From Deinococcus aquaedulcis (GTDB lineage Bacteria > Deinococcota > Deinococci > Deinococcales > Deinococcaceae), in the NCBI RefSeq assembly GCF_019693445.1, contig NZ_JAHRBL010000001.1, positions 434,001-498,000 on the forward strand: DNA of 64,000 nt, in the 5' to 3' direction. Position 1 is the first letter of the stretch; each line of letters begins with the position of its first letter. A program made the translations under genes and the position numbers. Below, piece after piece: positions 22,758-31,613 of the stretch. A model generated the notes under the pieces. The model did not search any database, was not told where the DNA came from, and worked only from the letters and a program-made list of their open reading frames with translations.

Positions 22758-22771
22758 GTGAACTGGTTCAC
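22758..22771. promoter_or_regulatory. Palindromic operator, probably for the TetR regulator
   Basis: GTGAAC-TG-GTTCAC, a 6+6 palindrome with a 2-base centre. It ends where the -35 of the tetR promoter should begin, 22 bases before the TATGGT -10 box. It lies in the folD-tetR intergenic region, and autoregulation is the simplest reading. Confidence 0.7.
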
Positions 22772-22807
22772 AGCGGAACTGACCACCGGCCACTATGGTT
22801 TTGTTCG

Positions 22808-23473
22808 ATGTCAAGCACTTCTGCCCGTCCCGCCCGCGCCCGCAGCGCCGAAGAAAAACACCAACGCCGCGACGATATTCTGCGCGCCGCCGAGCGCCTG
22901 TGGACCACCACCAGCTACGCCGAACTGAGCATGAATCAGGTCGCGCGCGAAGCCGGCCTGGCCAAGGGCACCCTGTACCTGTATTTCGACACCAAGGAAG
23001 AACTGTTCCTGGCGCTGCTGAGTGAGCACCTGCACCGCTGGATCGAGGCCACCGCCGAGCTGTTTACCGAGCGCCAGCCGCGCACGGCCGAGCAGGTGGC
23101 GGCGGTGCTGCTGCACCACGCCGAGCACCTGACCCCGCTGCGCCGCCTGCTGGTGCTGCTGGGCACGGTGCTGGAGCGCAACGTGCGCCCCGAGCTGGCC
23201 CTGGAATTCCGCCGCGACCTGGACCTGCAACTGCGCCGTCTGGTGGGCCACATGCCCTACGACGCAGAGACCGCCATGCGCGTGCTGCGCCACCTGTACG
23301 CCATGACCATCGGCTGGCAGCAGCTCAGCGAGTCTTTGCCCGGCACCGACCCGGTGACCGCTCAGCTGCGCTCGCCCCAGGACACCGACCTGTACGGCGA
23401 ATTCGAGCTGGCCCTGCGCGCCATCCTGGGGCAGCTGACCCCGGCTGAGCCCCTGGCCGCCACCGCCAGCTGA
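22808..23473 (+). CDS. TetR-family transcriptional regulator
   Basis: A 221-residue protein. The N-terminal helix-turn-helix is ILRAAERLWTTTSYAELSMN followed by QVAREAGLAKGTLYLYFDTKEELFLALL, an almost consensus TetR domain (residues 18-70). The C-terminal two thirds are the helical ligand-binding domain with no clear ligand hint. The start is leaderless: TATGGT (22794-22799) then 8 bases. A palindromic operator lies just upstream. It diverges from folD, so it may regulate itself, folD, or an unlinked target. Confidence 0.92.
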   Translation: MSSTSARPARARSAEEKHQRRDDILRAAERLWTTTSYAELSMNQVAREAGLAKGTLYLYFDTKEELFLALLSEHLHRWIEATAELFTERQPRTAEQVAAVLLHHAEHLTPLRRLLVLLGTVLERNVRPELALEFRRDLDLQLRRLVGHMPYDAETAMRVLRHLYAMTIGWQQLSESLPGTDPVTAQLRSPQDTDLYGEFELALRAILGQLTPAEPLAATAS

Positions 23474-23525
23474 CGCCCGCTCCTTTCGGCCGCCGCTGGA
23501 ATCGGTTACAACCTCGGTATCAACC

Positions 23526-23568
23526 AAGAGAACTGGCGCGCAGGGGAAACCCACGCGCCAGTTCTCTT
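23526..23568. terminator. Bidirectional terminator between convergent genes
   Basis: A perfect 15-bp stem AAGAGAACTGGCGCG / CGCGCCAGTTCTCTT with a 13-base loop, placed between the convergent tetR gene and the 23580 gene. The U tract is formed by the arm itself (TTCTCTT) on both strands. Confidence 0.8.
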
Positions 23569-23579
23569 GACCCCCACCT

Positions 23580-24287
23580 CTACCAGCCAAACTTCCCGGC
23601 CCCCGCCTGCCAGTTCAGGCGCAGGGGCCGGGTAACCGCATTCAGGTTCACCCCGGCCGCCGCACAGGCGCGCGCCGCCTGGGGGGGCAGCAGCGGCAGG
23701 GCGTACAGCGCGGCGCCCTGACGGGCGGGCAGGTAGGACACCCCCAGCGTCACCCCGCGCAGGCAGGGGGGCACGCTGCCTGGAAAAAAAGCCGCGTCCC
23801 GGATCAGGGGGATCAGCGCCTGTTCGGTGGCAGAGCGCAGGCCGCCCGGCCCCAGCCACGCGAAGGCGCTGCGCTCCTGGCACTGCCCCTGCACGCACCA
23901 CTGGCGGCTCAGCACCAGCAGCGCCTCCTGGCCGCGCAGGTACGTGGCGGCCCGCACGGTGGTGAACACGCTGCCCTCGGGTGTCACGCTGTGCCCACGC
24001 CAGTCCAGAAAAAACGCGGCCTCGTCGCTCAGTCGGGTGGAAAAGAGATTGCGGGTGGCGGTCCAGTCCAGCCCTTCACGGCGGGCCAGGGCCAGCAGCG
24101 ACTGTTCCCCAGGCACAGGCGCGAAGGTCTGCATGAAGGCCTGCAGCGCCCGCTCTGGCCCCAGGGCCGGTTGTGCCTGCGCGCCGGCCCCGGGGCCGCC
24201 CAACAGCGCCCCCAGCAGGGCCGCCGCCAGCACGCGCACCGGCCAGGGGGCGCGCTGGCCCACGTGGTGTCTTGAACCGCTAATCAT
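23580..24287 (-). CDS. Secreted hypothetical protein
   Basis: A 235-residue protein with a basic N-terminus and a signal peptide (hydrophobic core VRVLAAALLGALLGGPGAGAQA). The mature part has a Cys pair in WCVQGQCQE and two further Cys (PPCLRGV, ARACAAA), which suggests disulfides outside the cytoplasm. The start ATG lies 9 bases after CAGAAT. No family recognised. It is convergent with tetR and divergent from proB. Confidence 0.65.
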   Translation of the reverse strand: MISGSRHHVGQRAPWPVRVLAAALLGALLGGPGAGAQAQPALGPERALQAFMQTFAPVPGEQSLLALARREGLDWTATRNLFSTRLSDEAAFFLDWRGHSVTPEGSVFTTVRAATYLRGQEALLVLSRQWCVQGQCQERSAFAWLGPGGLRSATEQALIPLIRDAAFFPGSVPPCLRGVTLGVSYLPARQGAALYALPLLPPQAARACAAAGVNLNAVTRPLRLNWQAGAGKFGW

Positions 24288-24389
24288 CCTGTTCTCATTC
24301 TGCCGCAGCCGGTCGGTGAGGGGTGCCGGAAATCCGGCATCTGCACAGCGGGGCTGGCCGGTGCGGGCCAGCCGCGTATGCTGGCGCAC

Positions 24390-25481
24390 GTGCGCGTTGT
24401 TCTGAAACTGGGCACAAGTGTCCTGACGGCCGGCACCGACCGCCTGCACCGCCCCCGGCTGGTAGACCTGATGCGGGGACTGGCTGCCGTGCGGCTGGCG
24501 GGGCATGAGGCCGTGCTGGTCACCAGCGGCGCCGTGCTGGCCGGCTGGGAGGCGCTGAATTTTCCGCCCAGAACCCGCACCCTGGCCGAAAAGCAGCTGC
24601 TGGCCGCCGTGGGCCAGGGCCGCCTGATGCACCTGTACGCGCAGCTGGCCGACCTGTATGGCCTCAGCGTGGCTCAGGTGCTGCTGACCGCCGACGATTT
24701 CCGCAGCCGCACCCGCTACCTGAATGCCCGCACCACCCTGACCGGCTGCCTGGCGCGCGGGGTGCTGCCCATCATCAACGAGAACGACGCCGTGGCCCTG
24801 GAACAGCTGAAGGTGGGCGACAACGACACCCTGTCGGCCTTTGTGGCCAACCTCGTGGAGGCCGACCTGCTGGTGATCCTGACCGACGCCCCGGGCCTGT
24901 ACACTGCCGATCCCCGCCTTGATCCGCACGCCACCCTGATTCCGGTGGTGGAGCGGGTGACGCCGGACATCTGGGCGCTGGCGGGCGGCGCGGGCTCACA
25001 CCGGGGCACGGGCGGCATGCACACCAAGATTCAGGCCGCCGAGATTGCCACCCGCGCGGGCACCCCGGTGGTGATTGCGCCCGGCGACGCCCCCGACGCC
25101 CTGGCACGCATCGTGGCGGGCGAGGCGCTGGGCACCCGCTTTCAGGCGCACGGCTCGCGCCTGGAGGCCCGCGGGCGCTGGATTCTGGCCGAGGTGGCCG
25201 CCGGCAGCCTGCACCTGGACGCGGGCGCCGCGCAGGCCGTGCGCGAGCGGGGCGCGAGCCTGTTGCCCGCCGGCATCACGGCGGTGGAGGGCCGCTTTGA
25301 GCGCGGCCACACGGTGCGCCTGCTGGGCCCGGACGGTGCCGACCTCGCCCGGGGGCTGGCCCGCTACGCCTCAGGGGACCTGACCCGCCTTGCGGGGCGG
25401 CACTCGCGCGATATCGAGGCGGTGCTGGGCTACTCCCACGGCCCCGAAGCGGTGCACCGCGACGATCTGGTGCGCCTGTAG
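24390..25481 (+). CDS. proB: Glutamate 5-kinase
   Basis: A 363-residue protein. The amino-acid kinase domain carries [48 protein letters not shown] and [13 protein letters not shown]. The C-terminal about 90 residues form a PUA domain ([11 protein letters not shown]...[13 protein letters not shown]). It phosphorylates glutamate in the first step of proline synthesis. GTG at 24390 is preferred over the in-frame ATG at 24378, because the ATG overlaps the -10 box TATGCT (24377-24382) and the GTG lies exactly 7 bases downstream of it, the local leaderless pattern. proA is not adjacent. Confidence 0.95.
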   Translation: MRVVLKLGTSVLTAGTDRLHRPRLVDLMRGLAAVRLAGHEAVLVTSGAVLAGWEALNFPPRTRTLAEKQLLAAVGQGRLMHLYAQLADLYGLSVAQVLLTADDFRSRTRYLNARTTLTGCLARGVLPIINENDAVALEQLKVGDNDTLSAFVANLVEADLLVILTDAPGLYTADPRLDPHATLIPVVERVTPDIWALAGGAGSHRGTGGMHTKIQAAEIATRAGTPVVIAPGDAPDALARIVAGEALGTRFQAHGSRLEARGRWILAEVAAGSLHLDAGAAQAVRERGASLLPAGITAVEGRFERGHTVRLLGPDGADLARGLARYASGDLTRLAGRHSRDIEAVLGYSHGPEAVHRDDLVRL

Positions 25482-25500
25482 CGCGCCTATACTGCCGGGC

Positions 25501-26244
25501 GTGCTGGCCCTGCTCGCCTCGACCATAACCCTGTCCGACCCTGCTGGCGACGCGCGCGGCGACGGCGGATACGTGCTGCCCACCCGCCCCGCCATCACCC
25601 CGGACATGCTGGACCTGCGCGCCTTTTCGGCCCAGCCGCAGGGCGAGGGCATGCGCCTGACCGTCAGCTTCTCGGCTATGGGCAATCCGTGGAATGCCCC
25701 CTCGGGCCACAGCGCGGGCGTGACCGACATTTTTGTGAAAGGGCCCCTGGGGGGCCAGCAGGCGCTGGCCGACACGGGCTTGCGGGTACGCGGCCAGGGC
25801 GGCTGGGCCTACCACCTGCGGGTTTCGGGGGGTGGGGCCTCTCTGGTGCGGGCTGACAGCCAGGGCGCGCTGACCCGTCTGCCCACGCCGCAGGTGCAGG
25901 TGTCCGGCACCAGCCTGATCATTGACGCGGCGGTGCCGCCCGGCACCTACGGCTACTGGGTGACCAACAGTGTGTATACGCCGCTTTCGGCCACCGGGGT
26001 GCTGCGACCGGTGACCCAGACCGGGCCCACGCTGCTGCAGGCCGGGCGCGCCGACGCCCCCACGCCGGTGGACGTGCTGGCCCCGGCCGGGGACACGCAG
26101 GTGTACAGCGCCCTGACCCTGGCCCCGGTGGGCGAAACGCGCGACTGGGTGAGCCTGACCCTGATTGCCCTGGGGGTGGGCGGCCTGCTGCTGACGGTGG
26201 TGGCCACTGTGATCGTGTGGCGCCGGCTGGCCGGGCGGCCATGA
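25501..26244 (+). CDS. Glucodextranase C-terminal-domain-like membrane protein
   Basis: A 247-residue protein. After a short hydrophobic start it carries [15 protein letters not shown]...[13 protein letters not shown] and later [18 protein letters not shown]. This is the order seen in the C-terminal binding module of glucodextranases (PF09985 type), which binds surface or cell-wall glycans. It ends with one membrane helix ([19 protein letters not shown]) and a basic tail, so it should be anchored facing out. GTG at 25501 lies 7 bases after a near-consensus TATACT. The stop overlaps the next start (ATGA). There is no catalytic hydrolase domain. Confidence 0.75.
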   Translation: MLALLASTITLSDPAGDARGDGGYVLPTRPAITPDMLDLRAFSAQPQGEGMRLTVSFSAMGNPWNAPSGHSAGVTDIFVKGPLGGQQALADTGLRVRGQGGWAYHLRVSGGGASLVRADSQGALTRLPTPQVQVSGTSLIIDAAVPPGTYGYWVTNSVYTPLSATGVLRPVTQTGPTLLQAGRADAPTPVDVLAPAGDTQVYSALTLAPVGETRDWVSLTLIALGVGGLLLTVVATVIVWRRLAGRP

Positions 26245-27119
26245 TCCGCCCCGCCCTTGGCGCGCCGCTGCTGATTCTGGCGGCGGCGGTGCTGTGGGGC
26301 CTGCTGGGGATTCTGGGCAAGCAAGCGCAGTCGGGCGGCCTGGGGCCGCTGGAGGTGGCTTTCTGGCGGGCGGTGCTGGCCGGGGGGCTGTTTACGGCGC
26401 ACGCGGCCTTCACACGCGCCCGTTGGCCACGCGGGCGCGATCTGCTGGTGACGGCGGCCTTTGGGGTGGTGGGGGTGGCGGTCTTTTACGGCGCCTACCA
26501 GCTGGCGGTGCAGGCTGGGGGCGCGAGCCTCGCCAGTGTGCTGCTGTACACCGCGCCCGCCTTCGTGGCGCTGCTGGGCTGGGGGCTGCTGCGCGAGCGC
26601 CTGGGCCTGCGCGAAGGGCTGGCGATTGCGGGCACCCTGGGCGGCATTGCCCTGATCAGTCTGGGTGGGGGGCAGGGGATCACGGTCAGCGGGCCGGCGC
26701 TGGGCTGGGGCTTGACTGCAGGATTCACCTACAGCCTCTATTACCTGTACGGCAAGGCGTTTTTTACCCGCTACGACCCAGCGGCGCTGCTGGCGGTGGC
26801 CCTGCCCGTGGGCGCGCTGGCCCTGCTGCCCTTCGTGACCTTTACGGCCAAGACGCCGCCGGTGTGGGGCAGTCTGGGGGCCATTGCCGTCCTGTCCACC
26901 TATCTGGCGTATCTGGCCTACAGCGCGGGCCTGCGGCGCCTGAGCGCCACCCGCGCCAGCGTGATTGCCAGCCTGGAACCGGTGGTGGCCGCCGCCCTGG
27001 CCGCCGCACTGTTTGACGAGCGGCTGGCCGCCCTGGCCCTGCTGGGCGCCGCATTGGTCATCGGCGCCGCGCTTCTCTTAAGCTTCAGCCCCGAAGAAGC
27101 CCATCCGCAGGCCGAGTAA
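26241..27119 (+). CDS. EamA/DMT-family transporter
   Basis: A 292-residue polytopic membrane protein with about ten hydrophobic helices in two homologous halves, the EamA layout. The first half starts [21 protein letters not shown]. The second half has [17 protein letters not shown] and ends [21 protein letters not shown], the usual EamA tail. Such proteins export or import small metabolites across the inner membrane; the substrate is unknown. It is coupled to the upstream gene by ATGA. The C-terminus is charged and cytoplasmic. Confidence 0.9.
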   Translation: MIRPALGAPLLILAAAVLWGLLGILGKQAQSGGLGPLEVAFWRAVLAGGLFTAHAAFTRARWPRGRDLLVTAAFGVVGVAVFYGAYQLAVQAGGASLASVLLYTAPAFVALLGWGLLRERLGLREGLAIAGTLGGIALISLGGGQGITVSGPALGWGLTAGFTYSLYYLYGKAFFTRYDPAALLAVALPVGALALLPFVTFTAKTPPVWGSLGAIAVLSTYLAYLAYSAGLRRLSATRASVIASLEPVVAAALAAALFDERLAALALLGAALVIGAALLLSFSPEEAHPQAE

Positions 27120-27183
27120 GAGGGGATGGGCAGAGCGCGGGTTCTGCCTGGGCTCTGGTTTCTGGGGACAGCTTCGCCTGGGC

Positions 27184-27263
27184 GGGAGCGTGGGATGTCC
27201 GGCCAGCTCCCGTCTGCTTGAAGTGCTCAGACGGGCAGGCCGCTGCACCTCACTCCGCAGCGG
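27184..27263. other. Three consecutive hairpins in the EamA-DUF4127 gap
   Basis: Between convergent genes, stems follow each other: GGGAGC/GCTCCC (27184-27211), CGTCTG/CAGACG (27211-27233) and CCGCTGC/GCAGCGG (27240-27263), then AAACGGATTTTT. The last may act as a terminator for the EamA gene. The rest of the 254-bp gap holds no gene. Confidence 0.5.
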
Positions 27264-27373
27264 AAACGGATTTTTCCTCCGGGAGGATGGAAATAGAGAT
27301 CGGTGCCGGAAGCAAAAGGGTGCCGCTCCACTTCGTTTCTCTAAGAACAGTTGAACATCTCGCGCCCCTCTTC

Positions 27374-28633
27374 CTACTTCTTCTCTTCCAGGGTGAAATT
27401 CCATTCGAACGAGCGGCCCCAGGGCAGTTCGGCGTCGTCCAGGGTATAGGTGTTGCCCACGCGCAGCGGAAAAAAGCCCTCGGCGGCCTGCTTCAGCGCG
27501 GCCTGCCCTTCGGGGGTGTTCAGTTGCGCTTCGGGAATCTGGGCCCGCAGCCGGGCGCGCACCTGGGCGGAATAGATCACGTCGTTGGTGAATTCGCGCG
27601 CCAGCAGGGCGTCCTGGCGAATGGGGTCGGCGCCGCGCAGGCTGAGCTTGGCGTGGGCCAGGGCCGAGCCCAGGTTGTTGCCCGGGGTGCCCCACGCGGC
27701 CAGGGCGCGCAGGTTGGCGTGCTGGCGCAGGGTGCGCAGGTCGCCCCAGAACCGGGTGTTGCCCAGGTTCACCTGCGCCACGTCAGCCACGGCCACGGGC
27801 CCCTGGCGCAGCAGCGCGCTCACCCGCAGGGCCGCCCGGCGCGGGTCGCCGCCGTTGTACACGTACAGGGTCAGGTCGGCCCGGCCGTCCACCACCGTAA
27901 ACCCGGCGCCCTGGGCATGGTTCAGTGCGCTCTGGGTCAGCGGAATGCCCTCGTACTTCATGACGGCCTGCGCGGCTTTGGGGTCGCTGTATTCCAGGCG
28001 CACGGTGGCCGCTTCCGGGGCCAGGGCGCGGGCGGCCAGCATGCTCAGCACCTCGTCGGCGCCGGGGTAGACGCGCACGTTGCCCGGCGCCTCCTGGGCC
28101 AGGGCGGCCCCCTCGCCTGGGGCGGGGCTGCCGGGCAGGGCGTCGTCCCAGGTCACATGCAGTTCCTTCAGGTGGCCCTCGCGCGCCCAGTCCATCACCG
28201 CGCGCACCACCGCCAGATTGCGCGCGCGGTTGGTGGCGTCCGGCTCGCGCGGCAGGGTGATAAAGGCGTACACCGGCTGCCCGGTGCGCGCCTGCCAGGT
28301 GCGCAGGGGCGCCAGCCGCGCCAGGGCCTCCTCGGCGCTCAGGGGACTGGTGCGTGACTGCACCAGCCCGCCATAAGCCAGGGCGTCCAGCGCGGCGATC
28401 AGCGGGCCGGTGTTCGGCTGGGCCTGCAGCCACGCGCCCAGCGCTGCCGGGTCGGCCCCGGTGGTGGCGGTGCCCAGCAGCGTGGCGGGCGGCACCTGCA
28501 CGTTCGCCCCGCGTAGGCCCGCCACCAGCGCGGGCAGCACCCGGGTGGCGGGGCGGGAATCCAGCGGCAGCAGGGTCTGGGCGTGGGCCGCCCCGAAGGA
28601 CAGCAGCAGGGCCAGGGGCAGCAGGGCGCGCAT
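27374..28633 (-). CDS. DUF4127 family secreted protein
   Basis: A 419-residue protein with a signal peptide ([19 protein letters not shown]). The mature part begins [18 protein letters not shown], the LPLDxRP start typical of DUF4127. It continues with [42 protein letters not shown] and [15 protein letters not shown], all in the family order. The biochemical role of DUF4127 is not known. TAGGGT lies 7 bases before the ATG (leaderless). It is divergent from the MacB-type permease gene with 168 bp between them. Confidence 0.85.
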   Translation of the reverse strand: MRALLPLALLLSFGAAHAQTLLPLDSRPATRVLPALVAGLRGANVQVPPATLLGTATTGADPAALGAWLQAQPNTGPLIAALDALAYGGLVQSRTSPLSAEEALARLAPLRTWQARTGQPVYAFITLPREPDATNRARNLAVVRAVMDWAREGHLKELHVTWDDALPGSPAPGEGAALAQEAPGNVRVYPGADEVLSMLAARALAPEAATVRLEYSDPKAAQAVMKYEGIPLTQSALNHAQGAGFTVVDGRADLTLYVYNGGDPRRAALRVSALLRQGPVAVADVAQVNLGNTRFWGDLRTLRQHANLRALAAWGTPGNNLGSALAHAKLSLRGADPIRQDALLAREFTNDVIYSAQVRARLRAQIPEAQLNTPEGQAALKQAAEGFFPLRVGNTYTLDDAELPWGRSFEWNFTLEEKK

Positions 28634-28801
28634 GGCTGCCACCCTACGGGGCCCCCATGAGCGTGCCTTGCGGCTGGGGTGTGCGTGCGGCCCGCGCGGG
28701 TTCATGAGTGCCGCGCGGCGGGTGTCAGGCGGGCCCGGGGCGGCGCCGCCTCTCCGGGCCCTGCCGCCATGTCCCGCCCGGCGCAGCGTAGCCTGAGGAC
28801 C

Positions 28802-29965
28802 ATGAAGGCAGCTGACCTCTGGAGACTCGCGTGGCGGGGCCTGACCCGGCGCCGGGTGCGGACCCTGCTCACGGCGCTGGGCATCACGGTGGCCGTGGCC
28901 AGCATGGTGATTTTTCTGTCGCTGGGCGAGGGCATCCGCAAGGTGTTCGTCTCGGAACTGGGCGGGATTGGCCCGGATATTCAGGTCAGCCTCACCCCGC
29001 TGTCGCAGGGCATGTCGCTGCACCCCAACCTGCCGCAGAGCACCGTGGCTGACCTGCAACGCCTGGCGCCGGAACTGGGCATTCAGAGCGTCACCCCGGT
29101 CATCATGGCGGTGCGCGGCAGCCTGGACCCCACCCAGAGCGCGGTGCTGTATGGCCTGCCCGCCGGGGGGCAGGGTATTGCCGCCGTGTTTCCCAGTGCG
29201 GCGGTGGCCCGGGGCCGCACCCTGCAGGCGAGTGACAACGCCGGGGGCGCGGCGGTGGTGGGGGCCAAGGCCGCGCAGAACCTGCGGCTGGACCTGGGTA
29301 GTCGCCTGAATCTCAACCGCCGCTCCAGCGTGAAGGTGGTGGGCGTGCTGGCCCCTGAATCGGGGCTGGTGGACAACTTCATCTTCCTGCCGCTGGACAC
29401 CCTGCAGCAGGCCGAGGGCGCCCAGGACCGCGTGTCGCTGGTGGCGGTCAAGTTGCAAAACCCCCGCGAGGCCCGGGCCGTGGCCACCCAGATTGCCCAG
29501 AAGCTGGATCTCGAAGCCGCCACCCAGTCCGATTTCCTCAGCTTCATTGAGCGCGCCCTGCGCATCAGCGACGCGGTGCGCTTCGGCATTTCCCTGATCG
29601 CCCTGATCGTGGGCGGGCTGGCGGTAGCGAACACCGTCATGATGGGCGTCTTTGAGCGCACCCGCGAATTTGCCACCCTGCGCGCCATCGGTGCCCGCCC
29701 GGCCTTTGTGCGCGCGCTGGTGCTCACCGAATCGCTGCTGCTGTCGCTGGCTGGTGGGGTCTTCGGGGTGCTGCTGGGGCTGGTGGGGATTGTGGTCGTG
29801 AACCTGTACACGCAGCAGCTGGCGGGCATTGACGCGGCGGCCCTGACCCCACGCCTGACGCTGCTGGCGCTGGGCATTTCCTTCCTGCTGGGGTTGCTCT
29901 CGGGCCTGCTGCCCGCGCGCAGTGCCAGCCGCCTGAACATCACCGAAGCGCTGGGGCGGGTCTGA
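28802..29965 (+). CDS. MacB/FtsX-type ABC transporter permease
   Basis: A 387-residue permease. A first membrane helix ([21 protein letters not shown]) is followed by a large extracytoplasmic MacB-PCD domain (about residues 45-235) and three C-terminal helices with [24 protein letters not shown], the FtsX signature. It forms a complex with the ATPase encoded 2 bases downstream. Such pairs export peptides or lipoprotein-related substrates or act as mechanotransmitters. The start lies 7 bases after TAGCCT; a GAGGA is also present. No membrane-fusion partner gene is adjacent. Confidence 0.92.
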   Translation: MKAADLWRLAWRGLTRRRVRTLLTALGITVAVASMVIFLSLGEGIRKVFVSELGGIGPDIQVSLTPLSQGMSLHPNLPQSTVADLQRLAPELGIQSVTPVIMAVRGSLDPTQSAVLYGLPAGGQGIAAVFPSAAVARGRTLQASDNAGGAAVVGAKAAQNLRLDLGSRLNLNRRSSVKVVGVLAPESGLVDNFIFLPLDTLQQAEGAQDRVSLVAVKLQNPREARAVATQIAQKLDLEAATQSDFLSFIERALRISDAVRFGISLIALIVGGLAVANTVMMGVFERTREFATLRAIGARPAFVRALVLTESLLLSLAGGVFGVLLGLVGIVVVNLYTQQLAGIDAAALTPRLTLLALGISFLLGLLSGLLPARSASRLNITEALGRV

Positions 29966-29966
29966 G

Positions 29967-30674
29967 ATGAGCGGAGCCCAGATGACGGTGCCTGCCTCTG
30001 CCCACCCCCTGACCCTGCGCGTACAGGACCTCTCGCGCGTGTATCCCAGCGGCGACGGGCAGGTGCAGGCCCTGGCCCCCTTCACCCACGCCTTTGCCCC
30101 CGGCCTGACAGCGGTGGTGGGCCCCTCGGGCAGTGGCAAGAGCACCCTGCTGAACCTGCTGGCGGGCTTTGATACCCCCACCACCGGGCATGTGGAGGTG
30201 GGCGGCACCAACCTCACCGCCCTGCCCGAAGCCGCCCGCGCCGATTTCCGGCTGGCGCACTACGGCTTTGTGTTCCAGAACCACAACCTTGTGGGCATTC
30301 TGAGCGCGCAGGAGAACGTGGAGTTCCCGCTGGCCCTGGCCGGGCGCCCGCCCCGCGAACGCCGGGAGCGCGCGCGCGAACTGCTGGCCCTGGTGGGCCT
30401 GGAGCGCCGCGCGGGCCACCTGCCCGGGCAGCTGTCGGGCGGCGAAGCGCAGCGGGTGGCGATTGCCCGCGCTCTGGTGGGCAACCCCGGCGTTCTGCTG
30501 GCCGACGAACCCACCGGCAACCTGGACACCCGCACCGGCGAGCGCGTGCTGGAACTGCTGCGCGGCGCGGCCGGGCAGGGGCGCACCGTGGTCCTGATCA
30601 CCCACGACCGCGACATCGCCGCCCAGGCCGACCACCACCTGAACGTGCGCGACGGCGCGGTGACCCCGGGGTAA
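29967..30674 (+). CDS. ABC transporter ATP-binding protein (MacB/LolD type)
   Basis: A 235-residue ATPase. Walker A is GPSGSGKST, the Q-loop VFQNHNL, the signature [15 protein letters not shown], Walker [13 protein letters not shown] and the switch His ITHD. It energises the permease encoded just upstream. ATG at 29967 follows the permease stop by one base; a second in-frame ATG at 29982 has GGAG 5 bases upstream and may be the true start. The small LolD-like size fits the MacB/FtsX class. Confidence 0.93.
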   Translation: MSGAQMTVPASAHPLTLRVQDLSRVYPSGDGQVQALAPFTHAFAPGLTAVVGPSGSGKSTLLNLLAGFDTPTTGHVEVGGTNLTALPEAARADFRLAHYGFVFQNHNLVGILSAQENVEFPLALAGRPPRERRERARELLALVGLERRAGHLPGQLSGGEAQRVAIARALVGNPGVLLADEPTGNLDTRTGERVLELLRGAAGQGRTVVLITHDRDIAAQADHHLNVRDGAVTPG

Positions 30675-30676
30675 AG

Positions 30677-31135
30677 TCAGCGGGGCCGCAGAGCGCCTGA
30701 GGCCTGCGCCGCGTCGTTGAGCGCCTGCAGCAATGATTGGCGCCGGGCGGGCGTCAGCTGCGCCCGGACTTTGGGGGAAAAAAGCCGCTGCAGGTCGCCG
30801 GAATACAGGCTGCCGTCGCGAGGGGCCCGGAGGCGCAGCAACTGACCTGAGGCATTCAGCTCCAGCCGGTAGGGCACGACTTCCCCCGCCTGGAACGTCA
30901 GCCCGCCGCCCCTTACCTGAATCTTCGCGCAGGCAGCGTAGACACTGACGGCTGCCGGGGTGCGTTCCAATACCTGATGAACACACACGCTGTCTCCTCC
31001 GCCAAACCGGGCCCTGAACTGGTGTTCAAGGGCCACGTTCACCTGTCTGGGTGTCAGCGCCAGCGCGGCAGAGCACAGGGACAGGAACAGCGCCAGAGCG
31101 CCACCAGACCAGATGGCCCTCCCCGCCCTCTTCAG
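30677..31135 (-). CDS. Secreted hypothetical protein with probable CTG start
   Basis: A protein of 152 residues if translation begins at CTG 31135. The frame then gives a textbook signal peptide, (M)KRAGRAIWSGGALALFLSL plus CSAALA. No ATG, GTG or TTG exists between that codon and the signal core. The CTG overlaps the stop of the upstream lipoprotein gene as CTGA, the same 4-base coupling used by ATGA and GTGA pairs here. The mature part has two Cys (SVCVHQVL, YAACAKIQ) that may pair. No family recognised. Confidence 0.6.
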   Translation of the reverse strand: MKRAGRAIWSGGALALFLSLCSAALALTPRQVNVALEHQFRARFGGGDSVCVHQVLERTPAAVSVYAACAKIQVRGGGLTFQAGEVVPYRLELNASGQLLRLRAPRDGSLYSGDLQRLFSPKVRAQLTPARRQSLLQALNDAAQASGALRPR

Positions 31136-31551
31136 GGGGCCTGACCCACGCGGGTCTGGGCGCCGCGCAGCCACAGCACGCGGCCCCGGTCGTCCAGCAG
31201 GCGCACGACCACCTGCACCGGCTCGCCGGGTTGCAGGCCGGCCACGTTGCGGCCCCACACCGTCGCCTGGGTGCCCGCGCCGCGAATGGGCGCTTTCCAC
31301 AGGCCCTCGCCGCCCACCACAAAGACGCCGTCCAGCCGCACTGGCGGCAGGGGGCTGCGCGCCGAATTCAGCTGCACGCGCACGCCAAATCCCCCGGCGC
31401 CCGCCGCCGGGGCCGCGCCCACCGTCACCATCTGGCCATTCACGTTCAGGGCTGTGGGCGCATTCAGCAGCTCGCCCACCTGCGGCGGGCTGGGCTGCAC
31501 ACCACAGGCGGCGAGCCACAGGCCCAGGAAGGCTGGCAACAACCGCTTCAT
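31132..31551 (-). CDS. Lipoprotein, IPT/secreted-protein-like, function unknown
   Basis: A 139-residue lipoprotein: MKRLLPAFLGLWLAACG with lipobox LAAC. The mature part is beta-rich (LNVNGQMVTVGAAPAAG, VQVVVRLLDDRGRVLWLRG) and looks like a single Ig-like domain. The ATG lies 7 bases after TAGGCT. It is the first gene of a two-gene unit with the CTG-start gene. No enzymatic residues are recognisable. Confidence 0.7.
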   Translation of the reverse strand: MKRLLPAFLGLWLAACGVQPSPPQVGELLNAPTALNVNGQMVTVGAAPAAGAGGFGVRVQLNSARSPLPPVRLDGVFVVGGEGLWKAPIRGAGTQATVWGRNVAGLQPGEPVQVVVRLLDDRGRVLWLRGAQTRVGQAP

Positions 31552-31613
31552 GACCTCCAGCCTACCTGAGAACCATTGGCAAGGCGTGAACATTTAGGTG
31601 GAGGCCGGGCGGT

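Noticed and set aside
27120..27373. Possible third copy of the palindromic repeat (ACGGATTTTTCCTCCGGGAGG)
   Set aside because: Only a short block resembles the repeat; the conserved ends (TTCCGAAAA and AATCCGTAT) are missing.
27374..30217. A 947-codon minus-strand frame running through the ABC transporter genes
   Set aside because: The DUF4127 protein explains only the downstream third; the upstream part is antisense to the permease and ATPase genes, which have full motifs.
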